From positions 26,206 to 90,205 of the forward strand of contig JBEKHR010000022.1 in assembly GCA_050012175.1 (NCBI GenBank): 64,000 nucleotides of DNA, in the 5' to 3' direction. The position numbers and the translations under genes are program-made. The stretch comes from CAVROP01 sp050012175. Its GTDB lineage: Bacteria; Acidobacteriota; Terriglobia; UBA7540. Shown here piece by piece: positions 30,623 to 39,276 of this stretch (its first letter is position 1; every line of letters begins with the position of its first letter). The notes beneath the pieces are model-generated. The model saw only the letters and a list, made by a program, of their open reading frames with translations, ran no database searches and was not told the origin of the DNA.

Positions 30623-33448
30623 TCAGAAAATCTCGAACCTTTCCTGATTCACGACCGGATCGCTCTTGATGATAACGTCTTTGTGGGTGAGTGATTCGAG
30701 CTCGGAAACCAACACCCCTTCGCGAGACTTGAGAGCCTTGGCCACTTCGGGGTTCACCCGGAGGGTCATTACCTTACCTTCGATCTGGCTGGCCATCTTC
30801 CGAGCTTCAGCCAGAATCTCATAACAAACCGTGGTGGTAGACTTGACCCACCCTGAGCCGGAGCAGTAGCTGCAACGCTCGCACAGCGTCCGTTCCAGGG
30901 ATTGCTTGACTCGCTTCCTGGTGATGGCCACCAGACCAAAATCGTGGAAGGCGATGACCTTGGTGGGCGCCCGGTCGCTACGCAGGGCCTCCTCCAATGC
31001 CTGGGTCACTTTGGCGCGGTTCTTGCGCTCGTCCATGTCAATGAAGTCGACGACGATGATGCCGCCCAGGTCCCGCAAGCGAATCTGGCGGACGATCTCG
31101 TTCACGGCATCGAAGTTGGTCTTCAGGATGGTGTCTTCCAGGCGGTTGGTTTTGCCCACGTATTTCCCCGTGTTAACGTCAATGGCCACCAAGGCCTCGG
31201 TCTGGTTGATGACGATATAGCCTCCGGACTTGAGCCACACTTTGGGCTTGAGCGCCTTTTCGATTTCCGCCTGGATGCCAGACTCCTCGAACAGCGGCGT
31301 CTCCCGGGTGTAAAGTTTGACCTTGTCGACCAAGGAGGGCTGACTGCGATTCACAAAATCCAAGACACGCTCGTATTGGGTTTCATGGTCCACACGCACG
31401 CATTTGAAATCCGGGGTAAGCGTATCGCGCAGGACCCGCTGCACCAGATCGAGGTCGCGGTGGATCAGCGCAGGAGCTTTTACGCGTTCCGTTTTGCTCC
31501 GTATTTCATTCCAGAGCGTGGAGAGGAATTTCAGGTCCGCTTTCAACTCTTCCTCGTCACGGCCTTGGCCGGCTGTTCGCACGATGAACCCGCCGGTCAA
31601 GGAGCCTTTGTGTTCGAGGACGATGTTCCTCAAACGCAGGCGCTCCTCTTCAGATAAGATCTTCCGCGACACGCCGATGTGGTCGACGGTGGGCATGTAG
31701 ACCAGGTAGCGGCCGGGCAGCGCGATGTGAGAAGTAATGCGCGCACCCTTCGTGCCCAGCGGCTCTTTGGAGATCTGCACGAGAATTTCCTGACCCTCTT
31801 TGAGCAGCTTCGAGATCTGGACCGGCTGATTGTTGCCAGGCCGTGATTCCCGCCGGGGCTCGCTCCGGCTCTGATAGCCCGTTCCTCGGCGCCCTCTCCG
31901 ACCACGCCGGGGCGCGAAGCGCGGGCGTTGGTGAGGCTCCCGCAACGTGTACGTTCCCTCACTGGGCGCGCCAGGAGTCTCGGCTGTTCCTGCCTGAACG
32001 GGCGCAGGCTCCTGCGGAGCCCGCGTTTCCTCGTCTACCGCGGGTGAGGCAGGCTCAGGACTCGTCTCGGAGGGTTGATCTGTTTCCTGGCTAGGTTCGG
32101 CGAGGGCTTCCTCCGTGCTCTCGTCGACAGAAGCGAGTTCTGCGGCCCCTCCTGCCATCCGCTCGTCCGACGGGCTGGCGGTTTCGTAGGGAGCCTCGAC
32201 ATCAGACGCGGCGGTCGCGAACTCGCCCGCCGGTTCGACGCAAGGCGTCTCGGGAGTCTGTGGGGCTGCCTCTGCCTCGACCATTCGTGGCTCGGCAAAG
32301 GCATGTCCTGTTTCCAGACCGACCGGACCGGGTTCTGCTCCCGGCCCTTCAGTCGCAGTGTAAACTTCTGCCCCTGGGGTTGCTGAAGGTCTCGCTCGTT
32401 CCGTGGGACCCATGACAGGCTCGCCCTCCGAGGCTGCAGAAGGCGCGGGAGGTATCACCCGAGCGCTCTCCTCGACAGTCTCCGCTTCCGCGCTTGGGCC
32501 AAGTCTCTCACGTGCCGTCGCGGGGGTGGGATACAGTTCCTCCCCGACCGCCGATTCAGGGCAAAATGCGATTCCGGGCTGGTCAGTTGCGGAGGAAGAA
32601 GCCTCCGCCGACGACGGGTCCAGACCTTCAGATTCTGCCGGACCAATCTCTGCGGCACCACCGCCTTCGGCTTGTTCCAGGGCCTCGGCCTCCACTGCCT
32701 CTTGCTCGGCGGGGATGCCCTCCTCAAATGCAAGCCCTGGCGACTCTGGGACCGCATGGCTATACTTCGCCAGGGATTCTCCAGGCAAGATCTCGAACGC
32801 GGGCGGAGCAGAACTCTCCTGCCGTGGGATGAACTTGTGCTCTCCCTGGCGATGCTCGCCAAACCTTCGCCCCCGATGCCGCCAGCGGCGACCGCGCGGC
32901 TCGAAATGACTCTGTTCATGCGCCTCTCCCGTGGGCCCAGGTGAAATGGAAGCGGCAGGGGTTGCCCCTGCTGCGGGGGTGACGGTGGTTTCAGGCGTGA
33001 TTATCTCGACAGGTAGGCTTTCGAGTGGCGCTTGGGCTGGCGCGGCCCCGCTGGGTATTTGTGAGATTGCCGGAACAGGAGCAACCATCCGAGGCGTTGC
33101 TTCTTTGTTCGCCGCCTCGGCAGGTGGAGTAGCCCCCACCGCTGCCTGCGCCTGTTCTGCTGTAAAGCCCACCGCGCAAGCTTCCGCCTCCTCGAGGATC
33201 TTGTCGTAATCTTCCTGGTCCTCGAAAAAGAAATCCGAAACGTAGAGGAAGGCGTCTCGATCCAGCCCAATGTCTACGAAAGCAGATTGCATCCCGGGAA
33301 GCACCCGGCTGACGCGGCCCTTATAGATCCCGCCCACTAACCCCACGTCCGTGTCGCGCTCATAATACACTTCCACCAACTGGTCGTCTTCCACGACGGC
33401 CAACTTCGTCTCGTGAGGAGACGAAGAGATGAACATCTCCTTTGACAT
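30623..33448 (-). CDS. rng: RNase E/G family endoribonuclease with a ~465-residue disordered insert in its S1 domain
   Basis: Endoribonuclease acting on rRNA precursors and mRNA. The N-terminus (KLAVVEDDQLVEVYYER, GGIYKGRVSRVLPGMQSAFVDIG) is the first half of the S1 domain; the second half (GQEILVQISKEPLGTKGARIT) resumes near residue 550. Between them is a low-complexity Glu/Pro/Ala/Ser-rich insert with two Arg-rich patches (RGRRWRHRGRRFGEHRQ and RFAPRRGRRGRRG). The catalytic part has VDVNTGKYVGKTN and IVVDFIDM with the metal Asp residues, and the zinc-link cysteines CERCSYCSGSG. Similar inserts occur in other RNase E/G proteins of diverse phyla. The gene follows rodA on the minus strand. Confidence 0.93.
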   Translation of the reverse strand: MSKEMFISSSPHETKLAVVEDDQLVEVYYERDTDVGLVGGIYKGRVSRVLPGMQSAFVDIGLDRDAFLYVSDFFFEDQEDYDKILEEAEACAVGFTAEQAQAAVGATPPAEAANKEATPRMVAPVPAISQIPSGAAPAQAPLESLPVEIITPETTVTPAAGATPAASISPGPTGEAHEQSHFEPRGRRWRHRGRRFGEHRQGEHKFIPRQESSAPPAFEILPGESLAKYSHAVPESPGLAFEEGIPAEQEAVEAEALEQAEGGGAAEIGPAESEGLDPSSAEASSSATDQPGIAFCPESAVGEELYPTPATARERLGPSAEAETVEESARVIPPAPSAASEGEPVMGPTERARPSATPGAEVYTATEGPGAEPGPVGLETGHAFAEPRMVEAEAAPQTPETPCVEPAGEFATAASDVEAPYETASPSDERMAGGAAELASVDESTEEALAEPSQETDQPSETSPEPASPAVDEETRAPQEPAPVQAGTAETPGAPSEGTYTLREPHQRPRFAPRRGRRGRRGTGYQSRSEPRRESRPGNNQPVQISKLLKEGQEILVQISKEPLGTKGARITSHIALPGRYLVYMPTVDHIGVSRKILSEEERLRLRNIVLEHKGSLTGGFIVRTAGQGRDEEELKADLKFLSTLWNEIRSKTERVKAPALIHRDLDLVQRVLRDTLTPDFKCVRVDHETQYERVLDFVNRSQPSLVDKVKLYTRETPLFEESGIQAEIEKALKPKVWLKSGGYIVINQTEALVAIDVNTGKYVGKTNRLEDTILKTNFDAVNEIVRQIRLRDLGGIIVVDFIDMDERKNRAKVTQALEEALRSDRAPTKVIAFHDFGLVAITRKRVKQSLERTLCERCSYCSGSGWVKSTTTVCYEILAEARKMASQIEGKVMTLRVNPEVAKALKSREGVLVSELESLTHKDVIIKSDPVVNQERFEIF

Positions 33449-33806
33449 GGAAACTCCTTTTCAGGGTTTGCCGGGGGATCCACCCGCAGGGGCGGGGATC
33501 AACCCTCAGCTTCCCTGGCCCGGTCGCTTCATCGAGCTATGAAGCTCATCGCAAGCGAGACCGGGCTACATCGATCTCAGGTGGCTCTGATGTCGCGCCT
33601 ACAAGCGCGGAGCATTGCGGACCCACCCTGTCCGCAGATCAACTGGCGCTAACGCTGCCAGTTCCAAGGTTCAAACTCCTAAGCCGTTGATGAAAAACAT
33701 GGTAGCGCCGACCCCGCAGGGCGGGGTCAGCACTACAACACGCCATCAACTTGCCTAAGCCGCACGCCGGATAGCTTTCCCAGTTACCCTTGAACCGGGG
33801 GTCCAC
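33449..33806. repeat. Intergenic region between rodA and rng with hairpins
   Basis: About 360 bases without a gene. GTAGCGCCGACCCCGC (33702-33717) pairs with GCGGGGTCAGCACTAC (33721-33736), 14 of 16, and a second inverted repeat CCCGGTCGCTTC...GCGAGACCGGGC spans about 33519-33566. Both resemble the GTAG...CTAC palindrome family seen elsewhere in the window. They may attenuate read-through from rodA into rng. Confidence 0.6.
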
Positions 33807-34895
33807 CTAATTGACGAATCGCCTTGTCCGGACATTCATAGCCACGCCCAGGCCCAGAAAGGTGAAGAGTAGGGAAGATCCTCCCTGGCTCATGAGCGGC
33901 AGTGGAATGCCCGTCACCGGGAAGAGCCCGATCATCATCCCCGTGTTGATGGCAACCTGGAAGAACAACACCGACGCAAGCCCAACCAACAGAAACGCTC
34001 CGGCACGATCTGGCGCCATTTGCGCCCCATCCAGCAGGCGGAGCAGCAACGCGAAATAAAGTAGCAAAACAAACAGCGTACCGACGAATCCCTGTTCCTC
34101 CGCATGGGCCGCAAAAATGGAATCCGCATGGGAGACAGGTATGAAGCCCAGACGGCTTTGGGTGCCGTTTCCGATGCCTTTTCCCCAAAGGCCGCCCGAG
34201 CCGATAGCAATCTTTGTTTGGGTTACCTGGTAGCTGGTGCCTTGCGTGTCCTGTGACGGATGAATGTAGGTCATTAACCTGTCGCGCTGATAAGGCCGTA
34301 GGAAGTGCCATCCCACCGGCAAGATCAGCGCCCCCAACAATAAAAGCACGGCAACCTGCTGCCACCGAATGCCAGCGAGCAGAATGCCCGCCGTGACAAT
34401 CGCTAAGAATGTCAAAGCCGTACCGAGGTCAGGTTCTAAGGCTACCAGGATTGCCGGCACTCCAGCCAACAAGCCTAGCTTGACCAAGTCGCCCCAGGTA
34501 GCGGAGGTGCTTCGCCTTTCGGCAAAGTAGGCCGCCACCGACAGTATTATAACTAATTTGACTAACTCTGACACTTGGAAAGTAAATCCACCAAGATGTA
34601 TCCACCTCTTGGCCCTGGCAACGGCATGGCCAGCAACTAACATCTCTCCCAAGACGAGCACTGACAAGAGGTACAGCCACGGAGTTTGCTCGAGAAGGAA
34701 GTGGTAGTCGATGTGGCTGATCACTAGCGCCAGAACGACGCTTAGGATCAACCAATAAATCTGTTTTTTGTGCTGGCCTTCGAGGGCGGAATGCACCGTG
34801 GTGCTGTAAATTTCAACAACTCCAATCCCGGCAATAGCAATAGCCAGTCCAAGAAGCAGCCAATCTATATCGCGAAACCGAAACCGCATGCTCAT
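33807..34895 (-). CDS. rodA: RodA (MrdB) SEDS peptidoglycan polymerase
   Basis: Ten-helix SEDS-family glycosyltransferase of the cell-elongation machinery. WLLLGLAIAIAGIGVVEIYSTT opens the first helix. QPSELVKL-like sequence (FQVSELVKLVIIL) and LQPDLGTAL-like sequence (LEPDLGTALTFLAIVTAG) mark conserved loops including the catalytic-type Asp region. GNGTQSRLGFIPVSHADSIFA is the large periplasmic loop, and GIPLPLMSQGGSSLLFTFLGLG ends the fold. It works with the PBP2 encoded 17 bases upstream. Confidence 0.95.
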   Translation of the reverse strand: MSMRFRFRDIDWLLLGLAIAIAGIGVVEIYSTTVHSALEGQHKKQIYWLILSVVLALVISHIDYHFLLEQTPWLYLLSVLVLGEMLVAGHAVARAKRWIHLGGFTFQVSELVKLVIILSVAAYFAERRSTSATWGDLVKLGLLAGVPAILVALEPDLGTALTFLAIVTAGILLAGIRWQQVAVLLLLGALILPVGWHFLRPYQRDRLMTYIHPSQDTQGTSYQVTQTKIAIGSGGLWGKGIGNGTQSRLGFIPVSHADSIFAAHAEEQGFVGTLFVLLLYFALLLRLLDGAQMAPDRAGAFLLVGLASVLFFQVAINTGMMIGLFPVTGIPLPLMSQGGSSLLFTFLGLGVAMNVRTRRFVN

Positions 34896-34912
34896 CCTCT
34901 TGCGAACTCCAC

Positions 34913-36823
34913 CTAGCGAAATCCCGCGAGTGTGGCTGGCCTTGTGGATTGCACCGCGATGGCTTTGCTCAGCATTCGCACTTGGTTCTGGGTTTGTACC
35001 AGCGGAGGCTTCTGCGCTGTTTTCTTGTCGAAATAGGCTTTAATCACCTCGCGCGCCAGGGGGGCTGCCACGGTCGAGTGTTCGCCTTGCATGACAAGCG
35101 CGGCCACGACGATCTCAGGTTTAGTGCTGGGAGCAAAGCCCACAAACCATGCGTTGTTCTTGAAACTTGCGTTCCCCTCCGATTTCTGCAAGTCAACACT
35201 GACGACCTGGGCGGTCCCGGTCTTGCCGGCGATATCTATTCCCGGGCAGCGAGCGCTGGCGCCCGTCCCTTCGCCTTCGTTGACAACACCCCACATGCCG
35301 CGCGTTAACGCCTCCAGCGTACTCTCGCTCAGAGGAAAGCTCTGCTCGCGATCGTCGGGGAGATCCACTCCCAGGGCCAGCAATTGGTTCCTGAAAGCCA
35401 GATGGGGGCGGGAGAAGGTTCCGCCCCAGGCGATTGCGCCCATTGTATGAGCTAGCTGCAAAGGCGTAACCGCCACCGCTCCTTGTCCGATGGCTACGGA
35501 AATAGTCTCGCCCGCCCACCATTTTCGCTTAAAAGCCTTTTGTACCCATTCGGGCGAGGGGATCAGTCCTGTCGCCTCCGCAGGCAAATCGATTCCGGTT
35601 CGTGCGCCTAACCCCAGTTGCTTGGCAAAATAGTCGATTTTCTCGATTCCCAGGAGCTTTCCCAGCGTGTAAAAGTACACATCGCAAGAGACAATAATAG
35701 CGCGGTGCAGGTCAACGCTTCCATGTCCCCTGTGCTTCTCCCAGACCCAGTCGTGGTAGGTGTGGCCGTAGATATTAACCGCGCCCGCGCAATTCAAGGT
35801 GAAGTCTGGTTGGATGGTCCCTGTTTCCAAGGCGGCGGTAGCAGTAACGACTTTGAAGACCGAGCCCGGCGCCAGTTGGGCCTGTATGGCTTTGTTCATC
35901 ATGGGTTTCATCGGATCGTCGGTGAGTTTTTCCCATTCCCCGAGGTCGATGCGCTTGGCGAAATCGTTGGGGTCAAACGAAGGGTGGCTGACCATTGCCA
36001 GCACCTCGCCGGTCCGGGGGTCAAGAGCCACGACGGCGCCGGGCTGGTCGCCCAAAGAGGCTTCTGCCGCCATCTGTAGATCCAGGTCAATCGTCAGTCT
36101 CAGATCGTTTCCCGGCAGGGCGTTGATGGTGGTGAGCGAACCCACTTCCTCACCGCGGCTATTCACAATCACCCGCCTCATGCCGTCACGTCCGGACAGG
36201 ACTTGGTCGTACTGACGCTCGATTCCGAACTTGCCCACCACGTCACCGGGCCGATAAGGTGAGCCGGGCTTGGCGATCATATCCTCCGACACCTCGCCCA
36301 CGTAACCCAGGGTTGCTGCGGCTACTTCGCGCTTGGGGTAAAGGCGCTGCTGAACCTGGATGAGGACCAATTCGGGATACTCAAGCCGGTGAGATTCCAC
36401 GAAGGCGATATCATCGAGAGTCGCTGACTGCTTCAGAACGATGGGTTGAAACCGCGGCAGCCGGACCGCATGCTCCATCAGCCGTTGCATCTCGACAGGG
36501 TCAAGACCCAATCCACGCGCTATTCCTTCCAGGCGCTCGGGCGGCAGGATGGACGCGCTTTCGCGCATCAGTTGCACACTGAATGCCGGGAAATTGTCCG
36601 CCAGCACGCGCCCTTCGCGGTCCAGAATCCTCCCGCGTGGAGCGATGACCGGCAGGTTGCGAACCCGATTGCGTTCAGCTTGTTCGAGGTAAAAACGATG
36701 CTGGCCGATTTGTATCCGCCAGTATCCCACCAGCAACCCGAGGAAGGTCAGAGCCACGGCGTATTGGAAGAAAGCAATCTTCCAGGCAGGAAGGCGTCCA
36801 TGTTCCGGAAATCGAACTTCCAT
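34913..36823 (-). CDS. mrdA: Penicillin-binding protein 2 (MrdA) transpeptidase
   Basis: Class B PBP that cross-links peptidoglycan during elongation. A short cytoplasmic tail and single membrane helix (AFFQYAVALTFLGLLVGYW) are followed by the pedestal domain (APRGRILDREGRVLADN). The transpeptidase domain has SxxK as SVFK (in LAPGSVFKVVTA), SxN as SCD (IIVSCDVYFY) and KTG as GKTGTAQV. SCD in the second motif is the usual PBP2 variant. Length of 636 residues is normal. Paired with rodA; mreBCD lie 6.7 kb upstream on the same strand. Confidence 0.95.
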   Translation of the reverse strand: MEVRFPEHGRLPAWKIAFFQYAVALTFLGLLVGYWRIQIGQHRFYLEQAERNRVRNLPVIAPRGRILDREGRVLADNFPAFSVQLMRESASILPPERLEGIARGLGLDPVEMQRLMEHAVRLPRFQPIVLKQSATLDDIAFVESHRLEYPELVLIQVQQRLYPKREVAAATLGYVGEVSEDMIAKPGSPYRPGDVVGKFGIERQYDQVLSGRDGMRRVIVNSRGEEVGSLTTINALPGNDLRLTIDLDLQMAAEASLGDQPGAVVALDPRTGEVLAMVSHPSFDPNDFAKRIDLGEWEKLTDDPMKPMMNKAIQAQLAPGSVFKVVTATAALETGTIQPDFTLNCAGAVNIYGHTYHDWVWEKHRGHGSVDLHRAIIVSCDVYFYTLGKLLGIEKIDYFAKQLGLGARTGIDLPAEATGLIPSPEWVQKAFKRKWWAGETISVAIGQGAVAVTPLQLAHTMGAIAWGGTFSRPHLAFRNQLLALGVDLPDDREQSFPLSESTLEALTRGMWGVVNEGEGTGASARCPGIDIAGKTGTAQVVSVDLQKSEGNASFKNNAWFVGFAPSTKPEIVVAALVMQGEHSTVAAPLAREVIKAYFDKKTAQKPPLVQTQNQVRMLSKAIAVQSTRPATLAGFR

Positions 36824-37016
36824 TTACATAAAACCACCGGGGCCGAGAATACGCTTGGTCCGAGCGAACCAACCTAGATGCTCAGGTCGGTTGCACCGCA
36901 CACTGCCACCCCCTCCCCGGCGACCTATCTCTCTATCAAATCAGAAAGATAGCACACGGAGTGTTGCAATTCAAGGTAATTACTTCGCTCACTAATGCGG
37001 CCGGTCGAAGGAGCAG

Positions 37017-37032
37017 CCACAGCATGCTGTGG
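37017..37032. repeat. Perfect 16-base palindrome downstream of the M48 protease gene
   Basis: CCACAGCATGCTGTGG is fully self-complementary, located between the stop of the M48 gene and mrdA. Flanking GCAG and CTGC lengthen it imperfectly. It could form a cruciform or transcript hairpin; no T-run follows. Confidence 0.5.
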
Positions 37033-37073
37033 TGCTGCGGGTCAGTCGATGAGAAATGAAGAGACCCGCGTCC

Positions 37074-38420
37074 TTATGGCTTGGGTTGCGGGACAGGGTT
37101 CTCGAGTTCGTGCAGGTGCTCTGCTTTCCAGCGCATAGCAGCGTAGATGCGTGTCCGGCCGCTCGGGTGATCGTAGAAGAGGAACTCCTCAATAGGGCCG
37201 GGATCGAGCTTGCGGTAATCAGCGAGCTTCAGATCAACCTCGGCTTCGGCATCCGGCTGGCGAGCCGCATTCAGCCCGAAGATGTCCGCTTCGTATTCCT
37301 CGACTCGGGAGTAGGTGTTGAGGATTGGGGTAAGCACGAAGAAGTAGGAAGAAATGAGGAGGGCGAAAAGCGGCAGTGCGGCCAAATCTCCGGCCGCGTG
37401 GGCTCTCCACTTGTCCCCCCAACGCCCGAAGGCCCATTCCGAGCCTTTACGCAGGAAGGCAAAACCCAGAACAATGACGATGCCGAAGAACATCAAATCC
37501 TTGTAAACGTGGTGCATGACGTAGTGACCCATTTCATGGCCCATCACCGATTCAATTTCGGCCACAGAGCAGCGCTTCAGCAGGTTATCGTTAAGGACAA
37601 TGCGCTCCGTGTTTAGGAACCCGGTGACGAACGCGCTCACGCGCGTGGTCTGCCGCGAAGCGTCCTGAACGAAAACGTCCTTTGCCGAGATGCCGTTGGC
37701 GCGCGCCAGGCTGAGAATGGGGTCGCGGATAGCTGGGTCTCCGAGCTTCGTGTACTTATTGAACAGCGGGGCGACAAACACAGGTGAGATCAGGATTAAG
37801 AAGGTGAGGAAGACGAGGCTCGTAATCGCCCCCCAGATCCACCAGGTACGCGGCAGTCGCCGCACGATGCCGTAAAGCGCCACCATCAACAGCCCGCCAA
37901 GAACCACACCTAGTCCCAATCCCTTTAATTGGTCGCCCATCCAAGGGCCGAAGGTTTGTGTTGCCAGGCCGTACTTGTGCTCGCGGATGAATCCTTCGTA
38001 AACTCCGAGAGGGAATGTAAGCAGCGATGTGAGCACCAGGAACTGGACCCAGTATAGGAAAGTATGGATCGGCTTGAAACGCGTGATTCTCTCTGCCAGG
38101 TCGCGCATGCGCGCCGACAAGCCTGTCACCAGCAATAACAAGAAGACAATGGAGGAAGCCAGGAAATCCCACAGGATGAGCCAGTATCCGCCCTCGAAGT
38201 AGGCATCTGACTTGGCCTTCTTATCCGGCGGCACTTTCGCCAGGTAGGCATTGGTCGCGGCCGCGGGATCAAAGTGCTCGCTAGTTGAAGTCGTGGCAAT
38301 CGCACCCGTTTGTGCCTGCGGCGCTGCGGTTGCCGCCGTTTGTCCTCGGGCAAAACTCGTTGACGTCAACATTGCGAGCACCGCCGCGAAAACTGCTATC
38401 AACACGATTCTCCGCTGCAT
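37074..38420 (-). CDS. M48 (Ste24/HtpX-like) membrane metalloprotease
   Basis: 448 residues from ATG 38420, which follows GGGAGGAACAG. A signal-like N-terminus (IVLIAVFAAVLAMLTSTSFA) precedes several membrane helices (ILWDFLASSIVFLLLLVTG, FLYWVQFLVLTSLLTF, and others) and the zinc motif SVMGHEMGHYVMHH. The third zinc ligand is in EEYEADIFGLNAAR (Glu of ExxxD). The arrangement of five to seven helices around the HExxH is that of the CaaX-protease Ste24 group. It probably removes or clips misfolded membrane proteins. It is the gene directly upstream of mrdA but not obviously linked in function. Confidence 0.92.
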   Translation of the reverse strand: MQRRIVLIAVFAAVLAMLTSTSFARGQTAATAAPQAQTGAIATTSTSEHFDPAAATNAYLAKVPPDKKAKSDAYFEGGYWLILWDFLASSIVFLLLLVTGLSARMRDLAERITRFKPIHTFLYWVQFLVLTSLLTFPLGVYEGFIREHKYGLATQTFGPWMGDQLKGLGLGVVLGGLLMVALYGIVRRLPRTWWIWGAITSLVFLTFLILISPVFVAPLFNKYTKLGDPAIRDPILSLARANGISAKDVFVQDASRQTTRVSAFVTGFLNTERIVLNDNLLKRCSVAEIESVMGHEMGHYVMHHVYKDLMFFGIVIVLGFAFLRKGSEWAFGRWGDKWRAHAAGDLAALPLFALLISSYFFVLTPILNTYSRVEEYEADIFGLNAARQPDAEAEVDLKLADYRKLDPGPIEEFLFYDHPSGRTRIYAAMRWKAEHLHELENPVPQPKP

Positions 38421-38537
38421 CTGTTCCTCCCGAAAAAATGGGGTTGTGGCGCACGCGAAGTCGGACGTTGCATGACGCGCCGGAATCATAGCCGCGCGGT
38501 TTGTAACTGGCAATGCGCGGTGCTTCATTCCAAGGGG

Positions 38538-38933
38538 CTACCAGAGCGTCCTGACAAGGGGGCTCTGGCGAATTCGCTGGTCGCGGCTTATCAATGTCAT
38601 TCCCTCAACTCGCGCCGTGGCAGCGATAAGGCGATCGGCGGGATCGTGCGGGAAGTCTTCGGGGAATTGCGCAGCCAATGCCGCAACTTCCAACGTAATG
38701 GGTTTGATGGACACGCCGGCGTCTTCCACGACCCAGCGCACCGATGTTTCGACTGTGCCAGGCGCTCGCAGACGACCGCACGAAAACAGCAGAGCAAGCT
38801 CCCACAAGCTGATTGCGGCGATGGCGATCCCCTCATTGGCCCGCGCACGGCGGATCGCGAAAGCTGCCTTAGGCGAGAGCTGGCTCGGCTCTGCCACCAG
38901 CCAAGCTAGGACGTGCGTATCGAGAAGGATCAC
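38538..38933 (-). CDS. PIN-domain toxin (VapC type)
   Basis: 131 residues. PIN-fold acidic residues: LLDTHVLAWL (first Asp), WELALLFSCGR (Glu), DPADRLIAATA (Asp pair) and SRDQRI (last Asp). Such toxins cut tRNA or rRNA. The ATG overlaps the antitoxin stop (ATGA), so the pair is translated together. Complete active site, so likely functional. Confidence 0.92.
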   Translation of the reverse strand: MILLDTHVLAWLVAEPSQLSPKAAFAIRRARANEGIAIAAISLWELALLFSCGRLRAPGTVETSVRWVVEDAGVSIKPITLEVAALAAQFPEDFPHDPADRLIAATARVEGMTLISRDQRIRQSPLVRTLW

Positions 38934-39169
38934 CGATTGGCCTCCCAGTCTTCGGGTGCCACCAGGGGAGACTCGATGTCCCCGACAATCTCCACGACAC
39001 CTTTGAGACAGCCAAAGATATCGTCGCCGCGCTTGTCCACTGGAACCAGCTTGGCCACCGGCCGCCCTCGCTTCGTGATTATCACGGGCTCCCGGGTAGC
39101 TCGAACCTGGTCCATAACTTTCAAGCAGCGCGCTTTGAACTCTCCCGCCCGCATCGACTTCATATCCAC
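38930..39169 (-). CDS. Phd/YefM-type antitoxin
   Basis: 79 residues. MRAGEFKARCLKVMDQVRATREPVIITKRGRPVAKLVPV is the classic Phd/YefM DNA-binding fold; the remaining residues, rich in Asp, Glu and Ile, would wrap the toxin. First gene of the operon, with a palindromic operator just upstream, consistent with autorepression by the antitoxin-toxin complex. Confidence 0.9.
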   Translation of the reverse strand: MDMKSMRAGEFKARCLKVMDQVRATREPVIITKRGRPVAKLVPVDKRGDDIFGCLKGVVEIVGDIESPLVAPEDWEANR

Positions 39170-39181
39170 CTCCGAATGCCC

Positions 39182-39203
39182 ATGGTCACATTATAATGAC
39201 CAT
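39182..39203. promoter_or_regulatory. Palindromic operator and -10-like element of the Phd/VapC operon
   Basis: ATGGTCA (39182-39188) faces TGACCAT (39197-39203) around an AT-rich centre containing TTATAAT. The site is 13 bases upstream of the antitoxin start and fits a repressor site overlapping the promoter. Confidence 0.55.
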
Positions 39204-39276
39204 TGAGGGGATAAATCAAGCGACGTGGCGCACCTGATGCACCTTGGCCTTGCCCCAGTCCGACCCCATGCTCTTC

